Part shown: positions 36,800-46,960 of the stretch, one piece after another | Layout of the letters: every line of letters begins with the position of its first letter | Position numbering within the stretch: position 1 is the stretch's first letter | Assembly: GCA_965153455.1 (NCBI GenBank) | Contig: OZ234503.1 | Coordinates: 7,780,157 to 7,844,156 of the forward strand | DNA: 64,000 nucleotides | Direction of reading: 5' to 3' | From: Sphagnum compactum | Taxonomy: Eukaryota; Bryophyta; Sphagnopsida; Sphagnales | Translations under genes and position numbers: made by a program | Notes under the pieces: model-generated | Told to the model about the DNA's origin: nothing | Database searches by the model: none | Seen by the model: the letters and a program-made list of their open reading frames with translations, nothing else

Positions 36800-37500
36800 T
36801 ATGGAAGCTCAATCCATAATGGTTTGCACCTTACAAGATTTAGATGCAAATGTCATATCTAGAAATGTACTTAAGGAATTTGCATATTTTCAACTTGGCA
36901 TAAAATCCAACTTTCTTAAACTTGTCCAAAACATATCATACATACCATTCACATTCCTTCATGTTCGTGGAGAAAATGAAAATGTCATCAATGTAACAAC
37001 CAATGAAATCATCCAAGTATTCACAAAAAAATCATTCATGGAATGTGGAAAGATGATAGGTGCATTTATGAAGTCAAATGGCATGACAACATAGTTGAAA
37101 TGACCATAATGTGTTCGGAATGATGTCTTCCATTCATCACCTTCATTGATGCACACCAAATTATATGTTCCACGTAAATCAATCTTGGTGTACATTTTTG
37201 CATGACTTAACTATACCTATAGTCTTGATATCAAATGTAAATGATATTAATTCTTGGTGATAATAATTTAAGCCATGATAATCAACACACATTCACAATG
37301 AACCATCATTTTTCTTGAGAAAAAGGATCAAGGGATTAGCTAGGGATTTGGAATGTTGAATGAACCTCTTTTCAATATTCCATTAGTGTATTCTCAAAGC
37401 ATCATAAGTTCATTTTGTGATAAGTTGTAAATGGGTTCAAATTGGGGTTGCACACTTTCTTTAGAATTAATCATGCAATTAGTAGTCAATGTTTTAGTAA
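36800..37500 (-). pseudogene. Reverse transcriptase of the minus-strand Ty3/gypsy element
   Basis: An open piece at 37195-36959 reads YTKIDLRGTYNLVCINEGDE, WKTSFRTHYGHFNYVVMPF and INAPIIFPHSMNDFF. The YLDD catalytic box has decayed. Upstream (higher coordinates) FEPIYNLSQNEL marks the RT start. Downstream FLGFANFYWHF marks the connection region. Confidence 0.85.
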
Positions 37501-38439
37501 GGTGTCAACATTCTTCTTCTTCAACATATATTTGTAATCTTTGTATTGAAATAAGATTTCATGTTGTTGTGATTCAACATTTGGTGTAGGAAGAACATAG
37601 ATCAAGAACATATCTCCTTTCTTTGTATGTACATAAAATCTTGAATTCCCACAAACAATGGTTTGGAATACTTGGATCCTTATGTACCACCAAGGTCTTA
37701 TTGATGTTTGAGATTTTTCATTTGTTAATTCTCATGTTCATTTTTAATGCATAACATGTTACATGGGTGAAAGTATGATCGGGTGATACCACTATGAATG
37801 TCACACCTTCATTTTTTAGACCCATCAAACTTTGGAAATTTTTAAAAACATTTAAAGAAAAAATTTCAATAGATTTATTTGTTACATACAATATGAGGTT
37901 GTATAGATTTTGAAACTTTAATGATATAAAAATAATTATTTTTGATGTTCCTATTCATTGCATTTTCAAAAAGTTTTAGGAATGGCATGGCGATTACTTT
38001 CCTTCATTTTTTTTGGTTAAAAACACATTTCAAACAAGGTTTGGGGGGTTTTTTTAATATTTATTTAAATCACTTTACATGATATTCTATTTCGTTTTCT
38101 CATAAATAATTAGTTGAATAGGTATAATTTCATTATGAATTTCCAAAGTTTAGAAGTGTGATTCCTGAAGGGGCCATGTTAACAAGAAATACAATTGTAG
38201 CAATTCCCACATTTTTTTAATGCCAATGAAACCTTAAGGCCATATACTTTGGCATGCAATGGATTAACATGAGAAAAACACAACTTTTATAGTTGTGAAA
38301 AAGTTTAATGAAAAGGGGCCCATGAATATTATTTGACTAATTTTGGTTCTTTAATCATTCTTTGAAGTGGTTCTTAGTGGGTCCACCCAATCATACTTTT
38401 GCAAGTGATTATGGTTTTTGCCACACATGCTTGTGTTGA

Positions 38440-38720
38440 AGGTTTCATGTTTCAATGCTTTGTACTTTAGTGTTTCAAAATGAAAACTTTTTGTATGTCA
38501 ATCAACTTGTGGATTATGCAAAGCAAACCAAGATAACCTAATGATGATAGGTCTTTTCAAGGATGAAATTACATTGAAGATAACTTTGATAATGTGCAAC
38601 CCAACAATAACTTCAAATGTTTTTATTTCATGTGTTGAAGGACTTGAAAATAGACTCCAACCATCAATGACATCGACTGGTACTAGTATTTTTTTTTCAC
38701 CAAAACCAATTTATCTTGTT
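38440..38720 (-). pseudogene. Protease segment of the minus-strand Ty3/gypsy element
   Basis: The minus strand reads STHEIKTFEVIVGLHIIKV, VISSLKRPIIIRLSWF and then ALHNPQVD, the C-terminal half of a retroviral-type protease linked to the RT. The N-terminal catalytic DSG part is not clear. Confidence 0.65.
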
Positions 38721-38929
38721 GCACTAATCCCTTATCAATGAAACATATAAATGCATTAAAATAAAGAAATGTTTGGGTTTCCATTGCCACGAACTTATTA
38801 GATTTGATAATCAGTAGTAATAAGCTGAAACATGATGATGGATTCAAAAATAAGTCATGACCATTTTCATTGCATTTTCATTTCAACTTCATGATCCTTA
38901 TTAAGACTAGACATCCTCCTTTCCCAAGT

Positions 38930-39690
38930 CTTGAAGCTATGGGTTGGTAACAGAAATGGCCCATGTTATATGTTGACCTTATTTTTAAAAACATTCACAA
39001 GTAACATGACCTCATTATCCATAATACAAACAAAGATAGTTTCCACATCACCATTGCTTCTTTTGCTCCACGAGGGGCTTGAATTGTGTCTCATTAGTTT
39101 GCATGGGATCGTCCTTTGGTGAAGTTATTAGTGATTGGTTCAATGACATGGGGGGTGTGCAGTTTATTTTACATGGGAAAAGTTCCCATTTCGTACTTGG
39201 TAACATTCAAAAAAATAGTTATTGCATCAAATCACTTGCACAATAACTTGATTTAAAGTTGTAGGATCTAGCATAATAAGCAAAAATCCTTCATGTCACT
39301 ATGTAAACCAAATTGAAATTGGTTTAAGAATGTAGCTTCATCCATGAAATATCACATGCCAATTGTTTAAATTCAAATGTGTACATAACAACTAGGCATG
39401 ATCCTTGGTGAAGGGATTGTAACTTGTTTGTTAACATGCATTTTTTATTCAAATCTCCAAAAATGGTACTACATTTTTGAAATGAAGAAATGAAGACTAA
39501 CATTTTAACCAAAGTCTCAACCAAGCAAAGATTGTGTTTGATAACATAATGTCAATGAGTACAACTTGGGCTAGGTTGTTTAAATAATGATGAGGATGAA
39601 TTTGGATGATTAAATGCATTTAATTGACAAAACCCCAAAACTTTGAATGTGTTCCATCAAATTTGTTAGGGAGGTTGATTTGTGGTTGAT
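38930..39690 (-). pseudogene. Gag segment of the minus-strand Ty3/gypsy element
   Basis: Minus-strand translation shows KFDGTHSKFWGFVN, then LTNKLQSLHQGSC, YTFEFKQLACDISWM and FGLHSDMKDF, in the order expected for a chromovirus-like Gag. A DPMQTNETQ-like stretch precedes a damaged zinc knuckle (LCLYYG, GHVTCEC). Confidence 0.75.
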
Positions 39691-39936
39691 TTGTTCAAGA
39701 TTGCATTTTGGATACATGCCCCAAGGATGTCAAGGCTTGATTTCTTTGACAATGAATGATTGATTCGTGAAGGGTTTGATTTTCTTGGTGCATATATGTG
39801 TATGAACAATAAGAATTTTTCCCATGGATGCAATCATGTCTTAACATAGATATTGTTTCCAAAAACAAATGACAACAAAAAACAGTAATAACAATAGAAG
39901 TAGGCCCAATGGGAATTTGTTCAAATTGTCACATGC

Positions 39937-40442
39937 ATGAAAATAACCAAGACAAAAGTACTTCCAAAAGACATGAACATATTATGACAAAAAAAAACTT
40001 AAATGTAAATTGAAATATGAAACATAAAAATCAAAGTTAATAACATGAAATGTGAAAAATGTAAGTTCAATAGATTTTATTATAATAAAGTGCATGGAAA
40101 TGGAAGCACGAAAAGGATAGATCTATTATGCAAGATTATACTTTAAACTAGTCTTGAATGTATTAAAGGTCATGACAAAAACTACATTTATTTATACATT
40201 GTTGAGGACTTAACTCAAGGAAAAATATTTCAAAATATTTAAAATATTTCAAAATATCTCAAGAAACTTTCTTGGGCACATTTTTAATTACATTATGAAT
40301 GCATAGTGGATGAAAGGTGTTCGCATGCATGATTTTCATCTCTATGATGATGTTGATGATGATGTTAGACATGATGTTGTGATGATGTTGTACATGACAT
40401 GTTGTTGATAATGTTGGACATGATGTTACAATGTCATCCATG
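39937..40442 (-). repeat. Probable 5' LTR of the minus-strand Ty3/gypsy element (copy A)
   Basis: It sits just upstream of gag (about 250 bp leader) and matches 43052-43625 in the same orientation. On the minus strand it starts TGTCATGGATG, has a TATA-like aatgtataaataaatg (about 40187-40203) and a later AATAAAA-like signal, and ends near CATGTGACA. A GATGTT-rich stretch (40335-40430) lies in its first part. No standard primer-binding site was recognised. Confidence 0.55.
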
Positions 40443-40644
40443 ACAACCTAGGCCTAGTTAGGTTCACTTAGGTAGGCATGTATGTACATGCCTAAAATAG
40501 CCTAGGTATAGGTCTAGGATAACATATGTTAGTGTTAGATTAGCTTAGGCTAGGTCTTGATTAACCTAGGTTAGTTAACTTAGGGAGGGCACCTAGGTTG
40601 CTAAAAAAAAATGTTTATAATAATATAATGATAATTAATATATA

Positions 40645-40735
40645 TAAAAACTATGGTGCAATGGTTAAGGATTTGAACCTTCAATGTGAAGATGAGGGGT
40701 TCAAGCCTTCGCACTTGCAAAATTCTTAACCATGC
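40645..40735 (+). repeat. tRNA-derived SINE-like sequence
   Basis: A box A-like stretch tggtgcaatggttaagg (from 40654) is followed about 30 bp later by a box B-like ggggttcaagcc (40696-40707). The intervening accttcaatgtgaagatg is typical of plant SINE heads. It is not a canonical tRNA, since no acceptor stem closes. A 3' simple tail or flanking duplication was not found. Confidence 0.5.
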
Positions 40736-41144
40736 TAGCCTACTAGGTTGCTTAGTCTATGGTGCTTAGGGCACCTAGTCTATGATACCTAGGTCTATGA
40801 TACTTAGCCTAGGCTAAGGACATTGCAGCACACCACTAAATTACAATACATGTATCAACCACGCATCAATTTACATAATAAATTAAACCACCAAACAAAC
40901 ATTATTTGGGGGTTGTCAAATGTGTGGAACTTTTGCCACATGACTTAAACCATTGTCAGAACCATTATGCATATGTCTTAAACCACTATAATGGTTTTGT
41001 CACATTCCAACCAAAAATGAGTGGAATGTGCAATGACTTAGGTTGCACTTTCTAATATATATTTTTTCAAATAACACATGCCACATGGGAAACATTCACA
41101 TTCAAACCTTAAATGACAAACTTAAAAGATTGCCAACATCACCA
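40736..41144. other. Intergenic DNA with ctaggt-rich words
   Basis: No gene. On both sides of the SINE-like sequence (about 40445-40610 and 40728-40810) the words cctaggt, cttaggc and taggct recur, perhaps a decayed short repeat split by the SINE-like insertion. Confidence 0.4.
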
Positions 41145-42130
41145 TCACCATCGTAGAAGCCTTAAAGGGTCTATAGAAGTTAAATTGTTATTCAAAAAAA
41201 TAACATGAAGACTAAAACACAACTATTATAAGCATAACAAAGGCTGAATTACCTTTTGGGAATACCATTGAAACCAACACACATGCCGTAAATGTTTGTC
41301 TTACCATTTGGAAAACCATTGGGTTTAAGGAAAAACTCTTGTAGGGCCCTAAAGGTTGAATTACAACTTCAAAGGACCACCAAGATCAAGACAAAGTTGT
41401 GAGAAGGTCTATAGAGCCGAGTTACCACTTGAGCGCACCACGAAGCTAAGACAAACTTCCTAGAAGGTCCACAAAACATAATTCCAACTTATCAAAGCCA
41501 TTAAGGCCACGATAGACATCTTAAAAGGTTTACATAACATCATGACAACTTGAGACACCACGGGCAATATATAATTCCTAGAAGGCCGATAGAACATCAA
41601 GACATCTTAAAGGAGTTAAAACAAACCTTTTAGCAGGTGTGCAAAACATCAAAACAATACATGAAAGAGGCACCAAGGCCAAGAAAAACCTCTTAGAGGG
41701 CCTTAGCTTGGCATAATTCCAACTTGGGAAATGACCTAAGGTTAAGGTAGACCAATCAAGATATTTTAAATGGTGCATTACAACTCAAGAGAGCTACCAA
41801 GGCCAAGATAAACCTCCAAAAGGGAATATAGGAATGACTTACAACTTGAAAGAATCATCAAAGCTAAATAGAAGGTTTGCAAAGTTAATTGCAACTTGAA
41901 AGAAATGCCAAGGCCAAGGTAGACCTTTTAAAGCCTCTACATAGTTTGAATGAGGGTTTGAAAGAATGAATGTGACCAAATTAAAGGTCCTAGAAGCTTT
42001 GGAACAATTTCATGCCCACTTGAAAAGGACTAAAAACATTAAGACATGATTCTTAAAGGGTCTACAAAGCTTGAATTATGACTTGAAATATCCATCAAGA
42101 CCAAGATAAACCTTTTACAGGCTGGAATTT
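41145..42130. repeat. Degenerate ~59-bp minisatellite, about 17 units
   Basis: An anchor resembling accaaggccaagataaacct, then cttagaaggtctac, recurs at about 41149, 41207, 41269, 41323, 41379, 41438, 41502, 41559, 41612, 41672, 41733, 41796, 41852, 41909, 41970, 42033 and 42093. Spacing is 53-64 bp, mean about 59. Units also share taattacaacttgaaag. On the minus strand about 20 codons per unit can be read (for example LRPSKRFFLALVPL, TPAKRFVLTPLRCL), but stops break most frames. Unit divergence is high, so the array is old. Confidence 0.7.
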
Positions 42131-43051
42131 TTTTATTACGATTATGTAATTATCATTCAACCACCTAGACAGAGGTGTTAGAAGCATGACAATATTTGAA
42201 TCCACAATGTTTGAATCACTATTTAAGAAGACCATCATTGCGAAGCTAGAAGTTGCATAATCTTTATGTAGTTACACAATAGGCATAAGAAAACTACAAT
42301 TACCATGAGAGAAGAACACCACCCAAGGCAAAGTCCATAATTGTCAGATTTCAAAAAGTTTATATTGCAAAGTTTATCGTGGAGATTGTGAATTGTTTCA
42401 ATCATTGAATTCTATGTGGTCCCACATTTACAAATAGTGTTTTAAACATTCAACTTCAAGCAAAAAACTCAAGTGAAGAAAATGCCTCTTAAGCCCTAGT
42501 AATTAATTTCTCTACAATTAATTGAGCTTGTTACACTCGGGTGCAATCATAGTTAAATGAACCAAAAATGATGATGACTAACCACCAAAATTGTTAATTT
42601 TGTTACATATACTTATGTGGTGCCACTTTTATTCATGGGATGTTGTGCTAAATGATTGATATAAGTGTTAAAAAATTCAATTATAAGTATTTTTAGCAAC
42701 ATGTTGTAAAATATTTCATTCAAAAATTCCATTATATGAAAAGGTGAAAAGGACCAAGTAAAAACTTGTAATCCTTGAGTCCTTTGTCATTGTTGTTTCA
42801 TTTGATATTTGTGATTTGACCCATTTGATAATCTTCGGCGGATGTCATTCCACACTTTCACCCACAACTTATGCCATTCATTATTCAATCAACTTAAATG
42901 TTAGAGAATGAAAAGGGTAGTAAGGAGGTGTGACAAAATATGACCTACTACAATGGCATTGAGAGGTGGATGTAGGGTGTTACAACTCAATTAATGCTTT
43001 CGTTTCAATAGCATAATGTTACAATTTTGCAATTTTGGTTTTAGAAACAAG
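42131..43051. other. Intergenic DNA
   Basis: No gene or known repeat recognised between the minisatellite and the LTR-like copy. Confidence 0.5.
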
Positions 43052-43625
43052 TTGTTATTATCATGGGCATGAAAACAACCAAGACATAAGGGATTTTGAA
43101 CGACATGAAGAAAACATGACGAAAAGGCAAACCTAGTTCTAAGTCCAAACTTGAAACACAAATGCCAAGGACAAAAACATGAAACTTGTGTGCAAAATGT
43201 ATGTTAAAACAAAAAAATTATGAAAACATTAAAAAACCAAAAACTTATTACAATGCAAAATTGTACCCAAAATTAGTGTTGAATAGACTGAAGGTAACAT
43301 GAAGAGAATTATTTCCATTTATGCACTATTGGGGATCTAGTTCAAGGAAAAAGATTTAAAAAAATTTCAAAAGATTTCAAAGTTTTGTCCATTAATTCAA
43401 GATGTTTCAAAACATCTCAAAATATTTAAAAATATTTTAGATTATTTAAAAATATCTCATACTAATTCAAGACATTTCAAAATACTTCAAGAAATGTTTT
43501 TGGGCCAAGTTTTTATTTCCATTATGAATGTACAAACGATGAAAGGTGGATGTTCATGGTTGAACTCCATCCATTATGATGTTGTTGATGTCGGTGATGA
43601 TGTTGGGGATGGCATCCATGAGAGT
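43052..43625 (-). repeat. LTR-like repeat, copy B (solo LTR?)
   Basis: It aligns to 39937-40442 in the same orientation. Shared features are gcatgaaaacaaccaagac, a series of tttcaaaatat / catctcaaaatattt words, the segment tattatgaatg..gatgaaaggt, and the final gatgatgttg..catccatga. No retrotransposon body adjoins it, so it may be a solo LTR or the end of a lost element. Confidence 0.55.
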
Positions 43626-43879
43626 CATAACTTTACAACTTTAATTTAGTTAAAAGTGTAGGTTTTGGGGTATAAATTGTGTGAAGTTCTAACACTTAGT
43701 GTGATTCACATCACATGCGCTTAAAGGATTGTGCTTACCATGCAATAGAAAAGGTTTGAACAAATTGACAAATATTGCCACACAAGATGGGAAAGGACCA
43801 CAATGATAACAAAAAGGCCTCCCAAATTGTCATGACATTAATTTTGAACTCACAACAAAAGTTGAGGCATGAGAAAAGA

Positions 43880-44620
43880 TGTGGGTTGGGAGAGTGTCCT
43901 GATATTTGAACACACTCCCATAAGTGTGGGAGAATGTAAGGAAGTGAGTCCTAAACATTTCCAAGTGAAATCACTTTGGGAGTTGTATTCCCATGAGAGT
44001 TTGAAATCTTTGAAACAAAAGTGTAAATAGTAAACATGGTTCAAATCGAACCCCAAATATACCATTGAAAAGTCTTGAAATTTAAATATCAAAATTAAGA
44101 TCACATTTTTCATTTGGAGTCATGAATTAGAAATCGTGGCCAAAATAACAATTGGAAGTCAAATTGGCAACTTGACTCCTAACCATCAAAACGCAAGAAA
44201 TAAGGGGTCAAATTATTTCCAAATGGAGAATGCAATATGGTGTTAAAAATATCTCATCAAAGGTTATAATGTTTCGTCTAGAATATTGTCAATCAAAGCT
44301 AATATGTAAGAACTATGAATTCACATGGGATTTTAATGGGATTCATAACTTGACAATTTTTTAGACTTCCATTTAGGAATCCAAGAATTTTGATCATTTT
44401 GATATAACCCCCATCAAAATCACATATTATACTATAGGGAGGAAAGTGGTGTGTCTCCCCAAAGGTTTGGGTTATGTGAGTCATATGAATTTGGGTTGCC
44501 TATGATTAAGTCCTAACATCACTTGGTTCCATCTTGTGCTTGAACACCCTTGTTGTTTGGTTCGTGTAGGTTTAACTTATTTGTGAATTTGCACCAAAAA
44601 TTTATCCTATTCCCATTTGA
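43880..44620. repeat. Interspersed repeat, copy 2 (partner at 14740-15480)
   Basis: Collinear with copy 1 over about 740 bp in the same orientation. Both have a weakly conserved open stretch on the minus strand in the first 300 bp (VYYMHFCPKD in copy 1, VYYLHFCFKD in copy 2, followed by a shared RTLSQ). That could be a trace of coding sequence or simple DNA similarity. Confidence 0.65.
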
Positions 44621-46299
44621 TAAGGTAGAAGGATGTGTGGGAGCTAACAAGCATGTTTAGGTGGCATTCCACCACAACTTTAGGAATTTGCAAGGTATTT
44701 ACCCTTGACACCATTTGAAAAGCCCAGAGACATGGCACAAATGGTTATGTCATGGGTGTGATAGTCATAAAAAATCATTTTTGTTTTCCCTTGTGTTTCC
44801 CAAACACACCTAGTGACACTATCATTTTATACGGTGTGAAGAACCTTCTAATTATCACTTGTGAAGGTTGAAAAAAACTCAAATTTTTTGATGACAACTT
44901 TAGAACTGGACCTTTTTATAGGCTTGTTCAAATGGATGCCCCCTTCTACCACAAGCATGCTCTTGTTTGCAAAGAGTTTTGCGCACTTATCTCTTTTTAT
45001 CTCCACACCATTCACCCATTCTTTCACAAGTTTTTTGGATCTTCCTTTCTCCAAACCTCTTTCTTTGCACCTTTGCAATGTCTTTTTCTCACATTGAAAC
45101 TTTTTCATAACACCTTTATCTTCATCTTTTTTTTGTTGTTTTTGTGATTTTTTTGTTTTTTTCTTTCACAAAAAACACAAGCTTTGAAAAAACCCTTGCA
45201 AAGGGCTAGAGAAGCACACTTTTCTAGTAATACATGCAATACTTGTGTACAATTTTCATTCCAAGAAATGAATGGGGCAACAATAAGTAAAACCTTTAAA
45301 TAATCCAAGGATTCAAAAATTGAAACATAAACATTAACTATTGATTTTTTTCCCCCTTTTATTGATTTTACCCCTATAATGAATAATTTACAATAAATTG
45401 AATCCATGAATGTTTCTTGCCTTGGATGTGGAATTGAATTGTGAAGGCTTTACCAGAATCTTGACTACATAGAAATGTGATGTATGATTATAAAAGTGTT
45501 AAGACCTTTGGTTTTAAATTTGAAAAGAAGGTAGAAACATGCCAAAATAAGTAATTGGGAGCAAATAATATATGAATGAAAAAGATGATTTTGAATGGAA
45601 AACCCAATAAATGGCTTTCAATCTATACAATTAAGGGTAGCACCATGAGAAATGAAAGTTCTCTTGGTAATAGAACAATTTATTTTACATGAATAATTAT
45701 TATGCAAATTATAAACACAAGAAAACAAAGTCATCAATAATAACCTAACCAATGAATGATAAAAGAAATCATTAAAATAAATTATTAACATGAATTAGTG
45801 TTGACATTCAACCCCTCAAGAAAAAAACACAAACTATTTGGATATTTAGAATGTTTTTGGCATATTTCATCATTATTGGGTCAAAATTCAAAACCTATTT
45901 AGGGGGCAAATTGGAATTCTATTTTGGTGGGATGTAATTCAATAGTATGAATAATTGATTAAGTAAGTAAACAATAAGTAATCAAGTAATTAATTAACTA
46001 AATAATTGAGTAATCAGCTAACTAATAACTAATCAGCATTAAGAAACAATTGAATTATGAATAATACAATAAGGGTTTTTTTTTTCAATTATGTGATATA
46101 AAAATTTGGTGAAAATTTCCAAAAAGTTAGAAAAACTAGTTGATCTTAGAGTAGAAAAAAAATTCCAATTATTTGGGTAGGAAAAAGACAGAATTTGTTG
46201 GGAAGAAAAAAAAAAAAAACACTGAATTATAGGACATCTATTTAACCCCAATTCATACCCAGGTGAAATGGACTAGCTATTTCACCCTTGAAAAGATGA
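44621..46299. other. Intergenic DNA
   Basis: No gene recognised. Three overlapping open frames at 44848-45147 lie in a pyrimidine-rich stretch and show no known motif. Poly-A runs occur near 46204-46219. Confidence 0.5.
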
Positions 46300-46960
46300 G
46301 AGGAGAAAAGGGGTTTGCATTGATGACGACCAACGAAACTCAAGGCCCGAGACCGGACTGGTGCTGCGGCGTGGACAGCATCGATTGGTGGGATCTGGGA
46401 CTGGCCGGTCAGAACAAAAAAAAGGTGGCCCTTTTTCAGACGTAGATGGCCGTATTTGTGCCGCCGGTCGCAATTGAGTTCACATGGGACTGTTATCTAC
46501 AAAGCATGCAAGCCAATAGCGTCAAGCCAACAGTGCAAGGAAAGTGCCCCTTTTAACGCAGCACGTTGCATGTTCCACAATCGTCCATGTTCCACGCTAC
46601 GGCCAAATCTACCGTTGGATCTCAAATAATGTGTGGTTTGCTAAAATCTACAATCTAACGGTTCCTAGCGCTGGAAGAAAATGGCTCCACCACTCGTAGG
46701 TAGGTAGGTAGGTAGGTAGGTAGGTAGGTAGGTAGGTAGGTAGGTAGATACATAGATACTAGGTAGTGCTTTTTTGACCTAGCGCTTTTCTTTTCCTTCC
46801 TTTCCAAGTGGGACCCTGGCGGCCAATAGGAATGGCCGGGTGTCATAAGAGATTGGAGAATTTTTCTTTCCTAAAGAGGGAAGAGGAGAGAGAGAGTAAT
46901 TGGTACCCTAATTGACAAATTCTTTTGAGATGAGGAGAACTAAAGGGGTCTTGTTCTCAA
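46300..46960. other. CpG-rich patch without a gene
   Basis: Unlike the surrounding DNA it keeps many CpG dinucleotides (for example gacgacc, cggcgtgg, gccggtcgc, tagcgtc, ccacgctacggcc). It contains ccaatag words, a gagagagag run and the TAGG microsatellite. No exon-like frame of convincing length is seen. It could be a promoter-like or hypomethylated recent insertion. Confidence 0.5.
46696..46749. repeat. (TAGG)n tetranucleotide microsatellite, about 13 units
   Basis: Uninterrupted gtagg repeats end in gtagatacatag. Confidence 0.95.

Larger units (their letters stand above)
36130..39690 (-). mobile_element. Decayed Ty3/gypsy retrotransposon, minus strand (gag, protease, RT, RNase H)
   Basis: On the minus strand, domains follow the standard order from high to low coordinates: gag (about 39690-38930), protease (38720-38440), RT (37500-36800) and RNase H (36750-36240). 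The lineage is chromovirus-like and differs from the plus-strand element at 28780. A probable 5' LTR lies at 39937-40442. Integrase and 3' LTR are not seen, so the element is truncated or lost its 3' half. Many stops show it is inactive. Confidence 0.85.

Noticed and set aside
40645-40735. A functional tRNA gene
   Set aside because: Box A and box B similarity is present, but no acceptor stem closes and the anticodon arm is not convincing. SINE-like is the better reading.
41145-42130. CRISPR array
   Set aside because: The periodicity is ~59 bp, but the whole unit is degenerate, with no constant repeat and variable spacer. The DNA is clearly from a eukaryotic nuclear genome.
44848-45147. Three overlapping 70-86-aa frames
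   Set aside because: They overlap on both strands in a pyrimidine-biased stretch, which is typical of composition rather than coding.
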